Below are positions 8,197-15,288 of a stretch of DNA of 34,262 bases, one piece after another. The notes beneath the pieces are model-generated. The model was not told the DNA's origin and ran no database searches. It worked only from the letters and a program-made list of their open reading frames with translations. Within the stretch, counting starts at the first letter, position 1, and each line of letters starts with the position of its first letter. The stretch comes from Inhella sp. (GTDB lineage: Bacteria; Pseudomonadota; Gammaproteobacteria; Burkholderiales; Burkholderiaceae_C): contig NZ_JAPZSY010000045.1 of the NCBI RefSeq assembly GCF_027532025.1, forward strand, positions 1 to 34,262, given 5' to 3'. Made by a program: the position numbers and the translations under genes.

Positions 8197-9264
8197 TCAG
8201 CGCTTGCCAGCCGCCGCGCGCAGGCGCCCGACGATGCCGGTGGGGAAGTGATACACCGACAAGATGAACAGTACGCCCAGCCACAGCAGCCAGCGGTCGG
8301 GCGACACCAAAGCGCCCAGCACCGGCACGCCGCCCAGGGGGCCCTCGGCCAGGCGCATCAGGTCTTGCAGGTAGTTCTGCGCCAGCACGAAGAGCACCGA
8401 GCCGATGACGGCGCCGTAGACCGTGCCCATGCCGCCGATGACGACAATGAGCAGCACGTCCAGCATGATCTCGAAGGACATCGAGGTCTCGGGCCCGGCG
8501 TAGCGCAGCCACAGCGCCAGCAGCGCGCCGGCCACGGTGGCGAAGAGGGCCGCCAGCACGTTGGACGCGGTGCGGTAGACCACGGTGCGGTAGCCGATGG
8601 CCTCGGCGCGGAAGGCGTTCTCGCGGATGGCCATCAGCACGCGGCCGAAGGGCGAGTTGACGATGCGCAGCATCAAGAGCACCAGCGCCGCCACGGTGAA
8701 GAACACGAGGTAGTAGGTCAGCAGCCGGCCGTCGACCGCCACGCCGAACAGGGGCTCGTCCAGGAACTGCGTGGCCGGGCGCAAGAGCGCGGGCAGGCGG
8801 AAGTTCAGGCCGTCCTCGCCGCCCGTGAACTCGCTCAGCTGCGAGGCCAGGGTCAGGAAGGCCGAGGCCACGGCCAGCGTGATCATGGCGAAGAAGATGG
8901 CCTTGACCCGCAGCGAGGCCAGGCCGATCACCAGCGACAGCAGCAGCGAGGCCAGCAGCGCGGCGCCCAGGCCCAGGCCCAGCGCCGTCCAGCTCGGCTC
9001 CATGCGGCTGCTGGCGATGGCGATGCCGTAGGCCCCGATGCCAAAGAACATCGTGTGCGCGAACGACACGATGCCGGTGTAGCCCAGCAGCAGGTCGTAG
9101 CTGACCACCAGCGCGATGAACACCAGGGCCTTGGCCGCCACGTTCAGCGACTTGGTGCCCGGGAACAGGAACGGCGCCAGGGCCAGGCCCAGCACGGTGA
9201 CGACGAGCAGCAGCGTCAGCCAGCGGCTGCGCGGCAGGTCGTGAGAAAGCAGTGCGCGCACCAT
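8197..9264 (-). CDS. livM: ABC transporter permease, LivM type
   Basis: Inner-membrane permease of 355 residues, of the branched-chain amino acid (HAAT) transporter class. It is strongly hydrophobic, with about nine to ten membrane segments, the GYTGIVSFAHTMFFGIGAYG motif of LivM proteins and the conserved FGRVLMAIRENAFRAEAIGY loop that contacts the ATPase. Its ATG (9262-9264) shares one base with the stop of the LivH-type gene (TGATG), which fixes the start and indicates translational coupling; the frame is open far upstream but that part is out-of-frame overlap with livH. With its partners it forms a transporter whose real substrate is likely a small carboxylate or hydroxy acid rather than Leu/Ile/Val, judging by the neighbours. 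Confidence 0.9.
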   Translation of the reverse strand: MVRALLSHDLPRSRWLTLLLVVTVLGLALAPFLFPGTKSLNVAAKALVFIALVVSYDLLLGYTGIVSFAHTMFFGIGAYGIAIASSRMEPSWTALGLGLGAALLASLLLSLVIGLASLRVKAIFFAMITLAVASAFLTLASQLSEFTGGEDGLNFRLPALLRPATQFLDEPLFGVAVDGRLLTYYLVFFTVAALVLLMLRIVNSPFGRVLMAIRENAFRAEAIGYRTVVYRTASNVLAALFATVAGALLALWLRYAGPETSMSFEIMLDVLLIVVIGGMGTVYGAVIGSVLFVLAQNYLQDLMRLAEGPLGGVPVLGALVSPDRWLLWLGVLFILSVYHFPTGIVGRLRAAAGKR

Positions 9265-10286
9265 CACCCAGCCCTCCGTGCCACCGGGTAGAGGCCTTCG
9301 GGCCGCCACAGCAGCACCAGCACCATCAGCGCGATGTTCGAAAACAGCGCCGCTTTGGGCGCCAAGAAGCCGGTGTAGTTGGCCACCAGGCCCACCAGCA
9401 GCGCGCCCACCAAGCAACCGGCGGTGGAGCCCAGGCCGCCGATGATGATGACGATGAACAGCAGCACGTTGACCTCGTGCCCGATGCGCGGCGTCACCCC
9501 CTGCTGGTACAGGCCCCACAGCACGCCGCCCAGGCCGGCCAGGGCAGAGCCGACGACGAAGGTGCCGACAAAGAGACGGCGGATGCGGTAGCCCAGGCTC
9601 TCGACCATCTCGCGGTCTTGCACGCCGGCGCGGATCAAGAGGCCCACCTTCGTGCGATTCAGCACCCACAGCAGGCCCAGCAGCACAGCCACGCCCACGA
9701 GCATGGCCAGCACGCGAAAGCGCTCCACCGCCACGTCGCCCAGCACGAAGGAACCACGCAGGCTTTCCGGCATGGGCAGGGGCACGAGCTGCGAGCCGTA
9801 CTGCATCTTCAGCAGTTCCTCGCCCACGATCATCCCGCCCATGGTGATGAGGATCTGCTTCAGGTGCAGGCCATACACCGGCCGCACCAGCACGCGCTCG
9901 AAGGCCAGGCCCACGCCGGCCGCCACCGCCATGCCCACCGTGCAGGCGATGGCCACGGCGCCCAGGTTGGCCAGCACGCTGGGTGAGATCGACCAGTCGA
10001 ACAACCAGCCGCCCGCGCCGAGCACGCTGGTGGCCACGAAGGCGCCCAGCGCGATGAACAGGCCGTGGCCGAAGTTCAGCACGTCCATCAGGCCGAACAC
10101 GAGTGTCAGGCCCGAGGCGATGATGAACACGATCAGGCCCATGGCCAGCCCGGCCAGGGTGAGCGTGGCCCAGGTGCTGCCGCTGCCGATCAGCGGCCAG
10201 GCCAGCAGGGCCACGGCGCCCAGCAGGGCCAGGGGGGCGAGGTCGGGGCGCTCTTTCGGCACCGATTCCGCTGCAGTGATGCTCAT
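9264..10286 (-). CDS. livH: ABC transporter permease, LivH type
   Basis: Inner-membrane permease of 340 residues, partner of the LivM-type protein. It has about eight hydrophobic segments and the family motifs GLMDVLNFGHGLFIALGAF and RAGVQDREMVESLGY. ATG 10286 is preceded by a clear GGAGG at the right distance. An 85-bp repeat-bearing gap separates it from the LivF-type gene upstream, larger than the other joints in this operon. The gene name denotes the family, not proven branched-chain amino acid transport. Confidence 0.9.
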   Translation of the reverse strand: MSITAAESVPKERPDLAPLALLGAVALLAWPLIGSGSTWATLTLAGLAMGLIVFIIASGLTLVFGLMDVLNFGHGLFIALGAFVATSVLGAGGWLFDWSISPSVLANLGAVAIACTVGMAVAAGVGLAFERVLVRPVYGLHLKQILITMGGMIVGEELLKMQYGSQLVPLPMPESLRGSFVLGDVAVERFRVLAMLVGVAVLLGLLWVLNRTKVGLLIRAGVQDREMVESLGYRIRRLFVGTFVVGSALAGLGGVLWGLYQQGVTPRIGHEVNVLLFIVIIIGGLGSTAGCLVGALLVGLVANYTGFLAPKAALFSNIALMVLVLLWRPEGLYPVARRAG

Positions 10287-10302
10287 GAGTGCCTCCAGCG
10301 AA

Positions 10303-10340
10303 GGGCCGCTCCCGAGCGGAGGCGGCCCCCTCGGGGGGTG
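10303..10340. repeat. GC-rich intergenic repeat between livF and livH
   Basis: Read on the minus strand this gives CACCCCCCGAGGGGGCCGC followed by a Gly/Cys-rich mirrored segment. The plus-strand sequence at 34101-34139 is a diverged copy (CAACCCCCCGAGGGGCCGC...GGGCGGC). It can form nested hairpins and lies between two genes of the same operon. Confidence 0.5.
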
Positions 10341-10371
10341 GCGAAGGCCCGAAGGGCCGTAGACGGGGGGC

Positions 10372-11106
10372 TCACTGGTGCGCTCCTAGGCTCAGGCCCA
10401 GCAACTCTTGCTGCTTGGCCTCGTCGTCGATCAAGTCCTGCATGGCCCCGGCGTGCACCACGCGGCCGTTGTCCATCACGGCCACGCGGTCGCCCAGGGC
10501 CTGGGCCACGGCGAAGTTCTGCTCCACCAGCAGCACCGTGGTGCGCTGGGCTTTGAGCGCGCGCAGCGCCTCGATCAGGTTCTGCACGATGGCAGGCGCC
10601 AGGCCCTTGCTGGGCTCGTCGATCAGCAGCAGGCGCCGCGGCTCGACCATCGCGCGGGCGATGGCCACCATCTGCTTTTGCCCGCCGCTGAGCTTGCCGG
10701 CGGGGTAGAGCCAGAACTTCTTCAGCGCGGGGAAGAGGCCAAAGAGCCAGTCCAAGCGCTCGCCGTCCAAGTCGGCGAGGCGCTGCGCACCGCGCGCGGC
10801 GAGCAGCAGGTTCTCGGCCACCGTCAGGTCGCTGAAGATGCCCATGGTCTCGGGCACGTAGGCGATGCCGGCCTGCGCCACCTCGGGCGTGGCGCGCGGC
10901 AGCGGCGCGCCGGCGAAGGTGAGCGTGCCTTGGCTGGCGCCCCACAGGCCCATGATGGTGCGCAGCGTGGTCGTCTTGCCGGCGCCGTTGCGGCCCAGCA
11001 GCATGGTCACCTCGCCCTCGGGCACGGCGAGGTCGACGCCATGGAGGATGTGGTACGCCCCGATGTGGGTGTGGACGCCTTGGAGTTGAAGGAGTGGCGT
11101 GCTCAT
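10372..11106 (-). CDS. livF: ABC transporter ATPase, LivF type
   Basis: ATP-hydrolysing cytoplasmic subunit, 244 residues. Walker A is GRNGAGKTT, the signature is LSGGQKQM, Walker B is LLLIDEPSKGL and the switch His lies after LLVEQNF as usual for LivF. ATG 11104-11106 overlaps the TGA of the LivG-type gene by ATGA, so the start is secure and translation is coupled. No unusual features in the sequence. It pairs with the LivG-type ATPase and the two permeases encoded downstream. Confidence 0.93.
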   Translation of the reverse strand: MSTPLLQLQGVHTHIGAYHILHGVDLAVPEGEVTMLLGRNGAGKTTTLRTIMGLWGASQGTLTFAGAPLPRATPEVAQAGIAYVPETMGIFSDLTVAENLLLAARGAQRLADLDGERLDWLFGLFPALKKFWLYPAGKLSGGQKQMVAIARAMVEPRRLLLIDEPSKGLAPAIVQNLIEALRALKAQRTTVLLVEQNFAVAQALGDRVAVMDNGRVVHAGAMQDLIDDEAKQQELLGLSLGAHQ

Positions 11107-11858
11107 GCGGCGACCTCCGACGACACGCCCAAATAAGCGTTTTGCACCACCGGCGACGCGATCACCGCCTCGGGTTCGCCATCGGCCACCAGCTGCCCCT
11201 GGTGCAACACGACGATGCGGTCGGCCAGTTCGCGCACCACGTCCATCTTGTGCTCCACCAGCAAGATCGTGTGCTGACCCTCGCGCTTGAGCTCGCGGAT
11301 CAGGTCCAGCACCACGGGCACCTCGTCCACGCTCATGCCGGCGGTGGGTTCGTCGAAAAGGTAGACCTTCGGCTTCAAGGCCATCAGCACCGCCACCTCG
11401 AGCTTGCGCTGGTCGCCGTGCGGCAGGCTGGCGGCCAACGCGTCGGCGCGTGAGCCCAGGCGCACGCGGTCCAGCAGGGCCTGCGCTTCGTCGATGAGCG
11501 CGCGGTGGTTCAGCCACACGCTGAGCATGCGCAAGCCCACACCGTGCCGTGCTTGCACGGCCAGGCGCACGTTCTCCAGCACCGAGAGGTTCGGGAAGAG
11601 CTGCGTCAGCTGGAAGGCCCGGCCCAGCCCTTTGCGCGTGCGCAGCGGCGCGCTCAAGGCGGTGAGGTCTTCGCCGTTCAGCAGCACCTTGCCCGAGGTG
11701 GCGGGCAACTGCCCGCTGACCAGGTTGAAGTAGGTCGTCTTGCCGGCGCCGTTGGGGCCGACGATGGCCGTCAGCGTGCCGGGCGCGAAGCGGCAGGACA
11801 CGCGGTCCACCGCCACGTGCCCGCCGAAGCGGATGGTCAAGTCTTGGGTTTCGAGCAC
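11103..11858 (-). CDS. livG: ABC transporter ATPase, LivG type
   Basis: Second ATPase subunit, 251 residues. Walker A is GPNGAGKTT, the signature is the LivG-like variant LPHGDQRKLEVA, and Walker B is VYLFDEPTAGMS. The frame begins at a GTG (11856-11858); no upstream ATG fits and the ribosome binding site is weak, so this start is less certain than those of its neighbours. It is separated from the binding-protein gene upstream by 244 bp of palindromic and tandem repeats, which probably sets a lower expression level for the membrane parts than for the binding protein. Confidence 0.9.
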   Translation of the reverse strand: MLETQDLTIRFGGHVAVDRVSCRFAPGTLTAIVGPNGAGKTTYFNLVSGQLPATSGKVLLNGEDLTALSAPLRTRKGLGRAFQLTQLFPNLSVLENVRLAVQARHGVGLRMLSVWLNHRALIDEAQALLDRVRLGSRADALAASLPHGDQRKLEVAVLMALKPKVYLFDEPTAGMSVDEVPVVLDLIRELKREGQHTILLVEHKMDVVRELADRIVVLHQGQLVADGEPEAVIASPVVQNAYLGVSSEVAA

Positions 11859-11939
11859 GGTGCGGTTGCTGATGAGGAAGCGGTTGTCGCAGGCATTGGG
11901 GGTGTTGGCTTTGCGGTTCTTCGGAGCGCGTCATCCAAC

Positions 11940-12009
11940 CCCGTTCGGCCTGAGGTATCGAAGGCGCGCCCAGACCGCGCGAGGGCTTCGATACCTCAGC
12001 CCGAACGGG
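11940..12009. repeat. Large REP-like palindrome between binding-protein and ATPase genes
   Basis: Arms of 24 nt at 11940-11963 and 11986-12009 (right arm CTTCGATACCTCAGCCCGAA plus four more bases) are complementary at 23 of 24 positions with a 22-nt loop. The hairpin lies in the transcript after the binding-protein stop. Placement matches the classical malE-malF arrangement, where such hairpins protect the upstream mRNA and lower downstream expression. Confidence 0.8.
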
Positions 12010-12012
12010 CGA

Positions 12013-12078
12013 GGGGTTCAGGCCAATCGGAGGAGGGGTTCAAGCCGAACGGTGACGGGTTTCAGGTCGAACGGGGCT
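12013..12078. repeat. Three tandem 22-bp repeats
   Basis: Three direct units of exactly 22 bp start at 12013, 12035 and 12057, each beginning GGG(G)TTCA and containing a GCC/GTC-GAACGG-type core; the middle and last units differ at several positions. A weaker fourth unit may follow at 12079-12100. The core resembles the outer part of the adjacent palindrome, so the array probably arose from the same repeat. Confidence 0.65.
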
Positions 12079-12102
12079 GGGGGCTCCGTCCGAGCGGGTG
12101 GC

Positions 12103-13314
12103 CTACCGAGCCCCGTTGCGAATCGGGACGTTCATCTCCGACGGCTTGATCTCGCGCACCAACTCCGGCACGCCCCAGTCGAAGGCCGGGTCCACCTTGA
12201 TCCGGAAGTGATACATCGACTGCATCGCCTGGTGGTCCTGCGGGCGAATGAACATCTCGCCCTTGGGCGACAGGAACTTCAGGCCCTTGAGCGCGCCTTG
12301 CAGCTTGGCGGCCTTGGGGTCGCCACCGGTCTTCTTCAGGGCCTCCACGATGGCGATGCCGGCCGTCATGCCGCCGGCGGTGAACATGTCGGGCGGGGCC
12401 TTGAACTGCTTGGTGTGGTTGGCCACCAGCCACTCGTTGACCGGGTTCTTGGGCAGGCCGAAGTAGTAGTAGGTGGCCCCTTCCATGCCCGGGAACTGGC
12501 GGTAGGCCGTCATGGCCGGCAAGATGTTGCCGCCGGTGGCGATCTCGATGCCGTGGCGCTTCAGGTCCAGGTCGGCGATCTTGAACGGGTTGCCCGCCCC
12601 GGCCCACAGGATGAAGATCACCTTGCGGCCCGGCTGGCCCTTGAGCTTGTCGATCAGGCGCTGTGCCCCGGCGGTGAAGTCGGTGGTGGTGGTGGGCAGG
12701 TACTCCTCGTGCACCAGCTTGGCGGTCTTGAGCGCCTCGCGGAAGGCCTTGATGCCGTCGCGGCCGAAGGCGTAGTCCTGCGCCAGGGTGGCGATGGTGG
12801 TGCCCGGCTTGTCCAGCGCCACGGCGTTGGCGATGGCGTCTTGCGAGCTGTTGCGCCCGGTGCGGAAGACGAAGGGGTTCCATTTGTCGCCGGTGATGGA
12901 GTCGGCCACGGCCGGCTCGACGATCAGCACCTTGCCGTACTCCTCGGCCACGGGCAGCAGGGCCAGGGCCACGCTGGAGCTGGTGGGGCCCACGGCCAGG
13001 TCGGCGCGGTCGTCGTCGAAGGCGGCGGCCAGGCGGCTCTTGCCCACGTCGGGCTTGCCCTGGTCGTCCTTCTCGATGACCACCAGCTTGCGGCCGTTGA
13101 CCGCCATCGTCCCGTTGGTGGCGTACTGCAGCCCCAGCATCAGGCCGGTGTGCGTTTGCTTGCCATAGGCCTCGAGCGGGCCGCTCTTGCTGTAGACGTG
13201 GGCGATGCGCACCTCTTGCGCCGCGGCCGGCATGGCGTGCAAGGCGAGGGGGGACAGGGCGGCGACCAAGAGCGCGCGGCCCAGCCCGCGGCGGGGGAGC
13301 GGGAGGAAATGCAT
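12103..13314 (-). CDS. ABC transporter periplasmic substrate-binding protein
   Basis: Periplasmic ligand-binding protein of 403 residues, type I fold, LivK-like (Peripla_BP_6). A signal peptide covers about residues 1-33 (RALLVAALSPLALHA, ending AAAQ). The mature protein begins EVRIAHVYSKSGPLEAYG, the standard ligand-pocket strand, and contains VGPTSSSVALA. I chose ATG 13314 over a longer frame because GGAGA precedes it and the signal peptide follows. A sigma-54 promoter ends 32 bp upstream, giving a leader of about 21 nt. It is the first gene of the transport operon, just downstream of the regulator gene on the same strand. Ligand is unknown; 3-hydroxybutyrate or a short oligomer is the contextual guess. 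Confidence 0.92.
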   Translation of the reverse strand: MHFLPLPRRGLGRALLVAALSPLALHAMPAAAQEVRIAHVYSKSGPLEAYGKQTHTGLMLGLQYATNGTMAVNGRKLVVIEKDDQGKPDVGKSRLAAAFDDDRADLAVGPTSSSVALALLPVAEEYGKVLIVEPAVADSITGDKWNPFVFRTGRNSSQDAIANAVALDKPGTTIATLAQDYAFGRDGIKAFREALKTAKLVHEEYLPTTTTDFTAGAQRLIDKLKGQPGRKVIFILWAGAGNPFKIADLDLKRHGIEIATGGNILPAMTAYRQFPGMEGATYYYFGLPKNPVNEWLVANHTKQFKAPPDMFTAGGMTAGIAIVEALKKTGGDPKAAKLQGALKGLKFLSPKGEMFIRPQDHQAMQSMYHFRIKVDPAFDWGVPELVREIKPSEMNVPIRNGAR

Positions 13315-13345
13315 CGGGTGTCTCCGTGAGCAGTGAAAGCCGAAT

Positions 13346-13361
13346 TGCAAGGCCCATGCCA
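13346..13361 (-). promoter_or_regulatory. Sigma-54 (-24/-12) promoter of the transport operon
   Basis: The minus strand reads TGGCATG-GGCC-TTGCA, differing from the consensus TGGCACG-N4-TTGCW at one position. GG and GC are separated by exactly 10 bp. Predicted start of transcription is near 13335, 21 nt before the ATG. Confidence 0.88.
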
Positions 13362-13436
13362 CGGCGGCGCTTCTGCGGGTTCCCCCTTGGTTTTGCGGGG
13401 CCAGAAGGGGAAAGCGCCGCCGGCGCATGCCCGAAG

Positions 13437-13460
13437 TTCAGACAGCGCCAAAACGCCGTC
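13437..13460. promoter_or_regulatory. Putative activator site (UAS) for the sigma-54 regulator
   Basis: TTCAGACAGCGC (13437-13448) followed by CGCCGTC (13454-13460): GACAGCG and CGCCGTC form a 7-bp inverted repeat with one mismatch. The 12-mer is identical to that at 6342-6353. The centre lies about 115 bp upstream of the predicted transcript start, normal for an enhancer site. Confidence 0.6.
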
Positions 13461-13483
13461 CAAATTTCAGGCAGATCGCCTGC

Positions 13484-14968
13484 TCACAAGCCGTACAGCG
13501 CGATCTTTTCGTACAGGGCCGCGCGCGACATGCGCAGCAGCTTGGCCGTGGCCACCTTGTTGCCCTGGGTGTGCGCCAGCGCGGCGGCGATGGCGTGGCG
13601 CTCGACGTCGGCGATTTGCTCCGACAGCGGGCGCAGCACGTCGGCCGGGGCCACGGCGGCGTCGGGGGCGCTGCTGGGCTTCGCGGGGGCGGCCGCCACT
13701 GCGGGAGCGTCGGGCAGCAGCCCGGCAAAGTGGCGCGCGCCCAGGTGCAGGTCGTCGCTCATCATGCTGGCCTGCTCCAGCGCGTTGCGCAACTCGCGGA
13801 TGTTGCCCGGCCAGGCCTGGCGCGACAGCAGCTCGATGGCGTCGGGCTCCAGCATGCGCAGCGGCATGCCCGAGCGGCGGGCGATGTCCTCGCTCAAGCT
13901 CTCGACCAAGGCTTCGATGTCGTCGCGCCGCTCGCGCAGCGGCGGCACGCGGATGGGCAGCACCGCCAGGCGGTAGTACAGGTCGGCGCGGAACTCGCCC
14001 GCGGCCACCATGGCGCTGAGGTCGCGACTGGTGGCGGCGATGACGCGCACGTCGATGCGGTGCACCTTGTTGCTGCCCAGGGGCTCGAACTCTTGCTCTT
14101 GCAGCACGCGCAGCAGCTTGCTTTGCAAGGCCAGCGGCATGTCGCCGATTTCGTCCAGGAACAAGGTGCCGCCATCGGCGATGGCGAACTTGCCGTCGCG
14201 CCCCTTGCGGTCGGCGCCGGTGAAGGCGCCCGGGGCCACGCCGAAGAGCTCGGCTTCCAGCAGGGTGTCGGGGATGGCGGCGATGTTGATGCCGACCAAG
14301 GGCTTGGCGGCGCGCGGGCTGGCGGCGTGGATGGCGTGGGCCAGCAGCTCTTTGCCGGTGCCGGTTTCGCCCAGCAGCAGCACGGTGGCGTCGCGCGTGG
14401 CCACGCGGCGGGCCTGGCGCTTGACCTCCATGGCCGCCGCGCTGGTGCCCACGAAGCTGGTGATTTGGTACTTGGGCCGGCGCTGCTCGCTCAGTTGCCG
14501 GCGCGCGTCGTCCAACTGCTGCTGCAGGTGGGCGAACTTCTGCACCAGGGGCTGCAGGCTGCTTTCGGTGTGGTCGGCCAGCACCAGGCCGATGGCGCCG
14601 ATGACCTCGCCGTGCGGGTCGCGCAGCGGCAGGCGGCTCACCACAAAGGTGCCGGCCTTGTTGGTCAGCAGGTCGACGAGGATGGGCCGGCCGCTGTCGA
14701 TGACCTGCGCCAGCAGGGTGTTGGGCACCACCTCTTCCACGCGGTGGCCGACGAACTCGGTCGCCTGGTCGAAGCCCAGCGCGGGCAAAAAGCGCTTGTA
14801 GCCGTCGCTGATCCAGACGATGCGGTGCTCGCGGTCCAGCAGCAGCATGCCCTGCGCCGCCTCCGCCAGGTGGTCGAACATGGACTGCGCGGCCATGCGC
14901 AGCACGTCGTCCAGCTCGGCCGGCAAGGCGGGCGTGGGCGCGGGGCGCTGGTTGGGGTCGGTCAACAT
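13484..14968 (-). CDS. PAS-containing sigma-54-dependent transcriptional activator
   Basis: Bacterial enhancer-binding protein, 494 residues. A PAS-like sensor covers about residues 25-135, a linker helix 140-165, and the AAA+ domain 170-400 with Walker A GETGTGKE (200-207), an intact GAFTGA loop (247-252) that contacts sigma-54, Walker B GTLFLDEIGD, and the R-finger region REFRAD-like GEFRADLYYRL. A Fis-type helix-turn-helix lies at about 452-493 (NKVATAKLLRMSRAALYEKI). There is no receiver domain, so it probably senses a small molecule through PAS. It lies directly upstream of the operon, whose two sigma-54 promoters it most likely activates. Pseudomonas aeruginosa HbcR, which controls 3-hydroxybutyrate use with RpoN, is a plausible functional counterpart; orthology is untested. 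Confidence 0.92.
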   Translation of the reverse strand: MLTDPNQRPAPTPALPAELDDVLRMAAQSMFDHLAEAAQGMLLLDREHRIVWISDGYKRFLPALGFDQATEFVGHRVEEVVPNTLLAQVIDSGRPILVDLLTNKAGTFVVSRLPLRDPHGEVIGAIGLVLADHTESSLQPLVQKFAHLQQQLDDARRQLSEQRRPKYQITSFVGTSAAAMEVKRQARRVATRDATVLLLGETGTGKELLAHAIHAASPRAAKPLVGINIAAIPDTLLEAELFGVAPGAFTGADRKGRDGKFAIADGGTLFLDEIGDMPLALQSKLLRVLQEQEFEPLGSNKVHRIDVRVIAATSRDLSAMVAAGEFRADLYYRLAVLPIRVPPLRERRDDIEALVESLSEDIARRSGMPLRMLEPDAIELLSRQAWPGNIRELRNALEQASMMSDDLHLGARHFAGLLPDAPAVAAAPAKPSSAPDAAVAPADVLRPLSEQIADVERHAIAAALAHTQGNKVATAKLLRMSRAALYEKIALYGL

Positions 14969-15039
14969 GGGCGGCGATTGGAACCCAGACCGGCGCGCCT
15001 GCCATCGGGATTGCGCCCAGGAGCGGCCGACAATGCCGC

Positions 15040-15273
15040 ATGGCCAAACCCGTCCCCCGCCTGAGCCCCGACGTCCTGCAGCGCCTGTTGAAGCTGGCCT
15101 TCGAGGACGCCCCGCCCTACCCGCGCATCCAGGCCGAATGCGGCGTGGGCCCTGGCGCGCTGGTGCAACTGCTCAAGCGCGAGCTCAGCCCGGCGGCCTT
15201 CAAGGTTTGGCAGGCGCGCGACAAGACCGCCAAGCGCCCCACCGTCAAGTCCACCTTCCCCTTCGGACGCTGA
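15040..15273 (+). CDS. DUF2805 / TIGR03643-like small protein
   Basis: A 77-residue protein that matches the pattern of the DUF2805 (TIGR03643) family: LLKLAFEDAPPYPRIQAECG, then a helix-turn-helix-like VGPGALVQLLKRELSP, then FKVWQARDKTAKRPTVK. The family has no established function; its shape suggests a small nucleic-acid-binding protein, which is inference. It is transcribed divergently from the sigma-54 activator, 71 bp away. An AGGAG about 16 nt upstream is rather far from the ATG at 15040, and an ATG at 15033 is in another frame and gives no family match. Confidence 0.8.
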   Translation: MAKPVPRLSPDVLQRLLKLAFEDAPPYPRIQAECGVGPGALVQLLKRELSPAAFKVWQARDKTAKRPTVKSTFPFGR

Positions 15274-15288
15274 CCGACGGAACCCCGA

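Noticed and set aside
7216-9291. Long plus-strand frame opposite the hydrolase and LivM permease
   Set aside because: His/Gln/Arg-rich shadow frame with no motif, opposite two well-supported genes.
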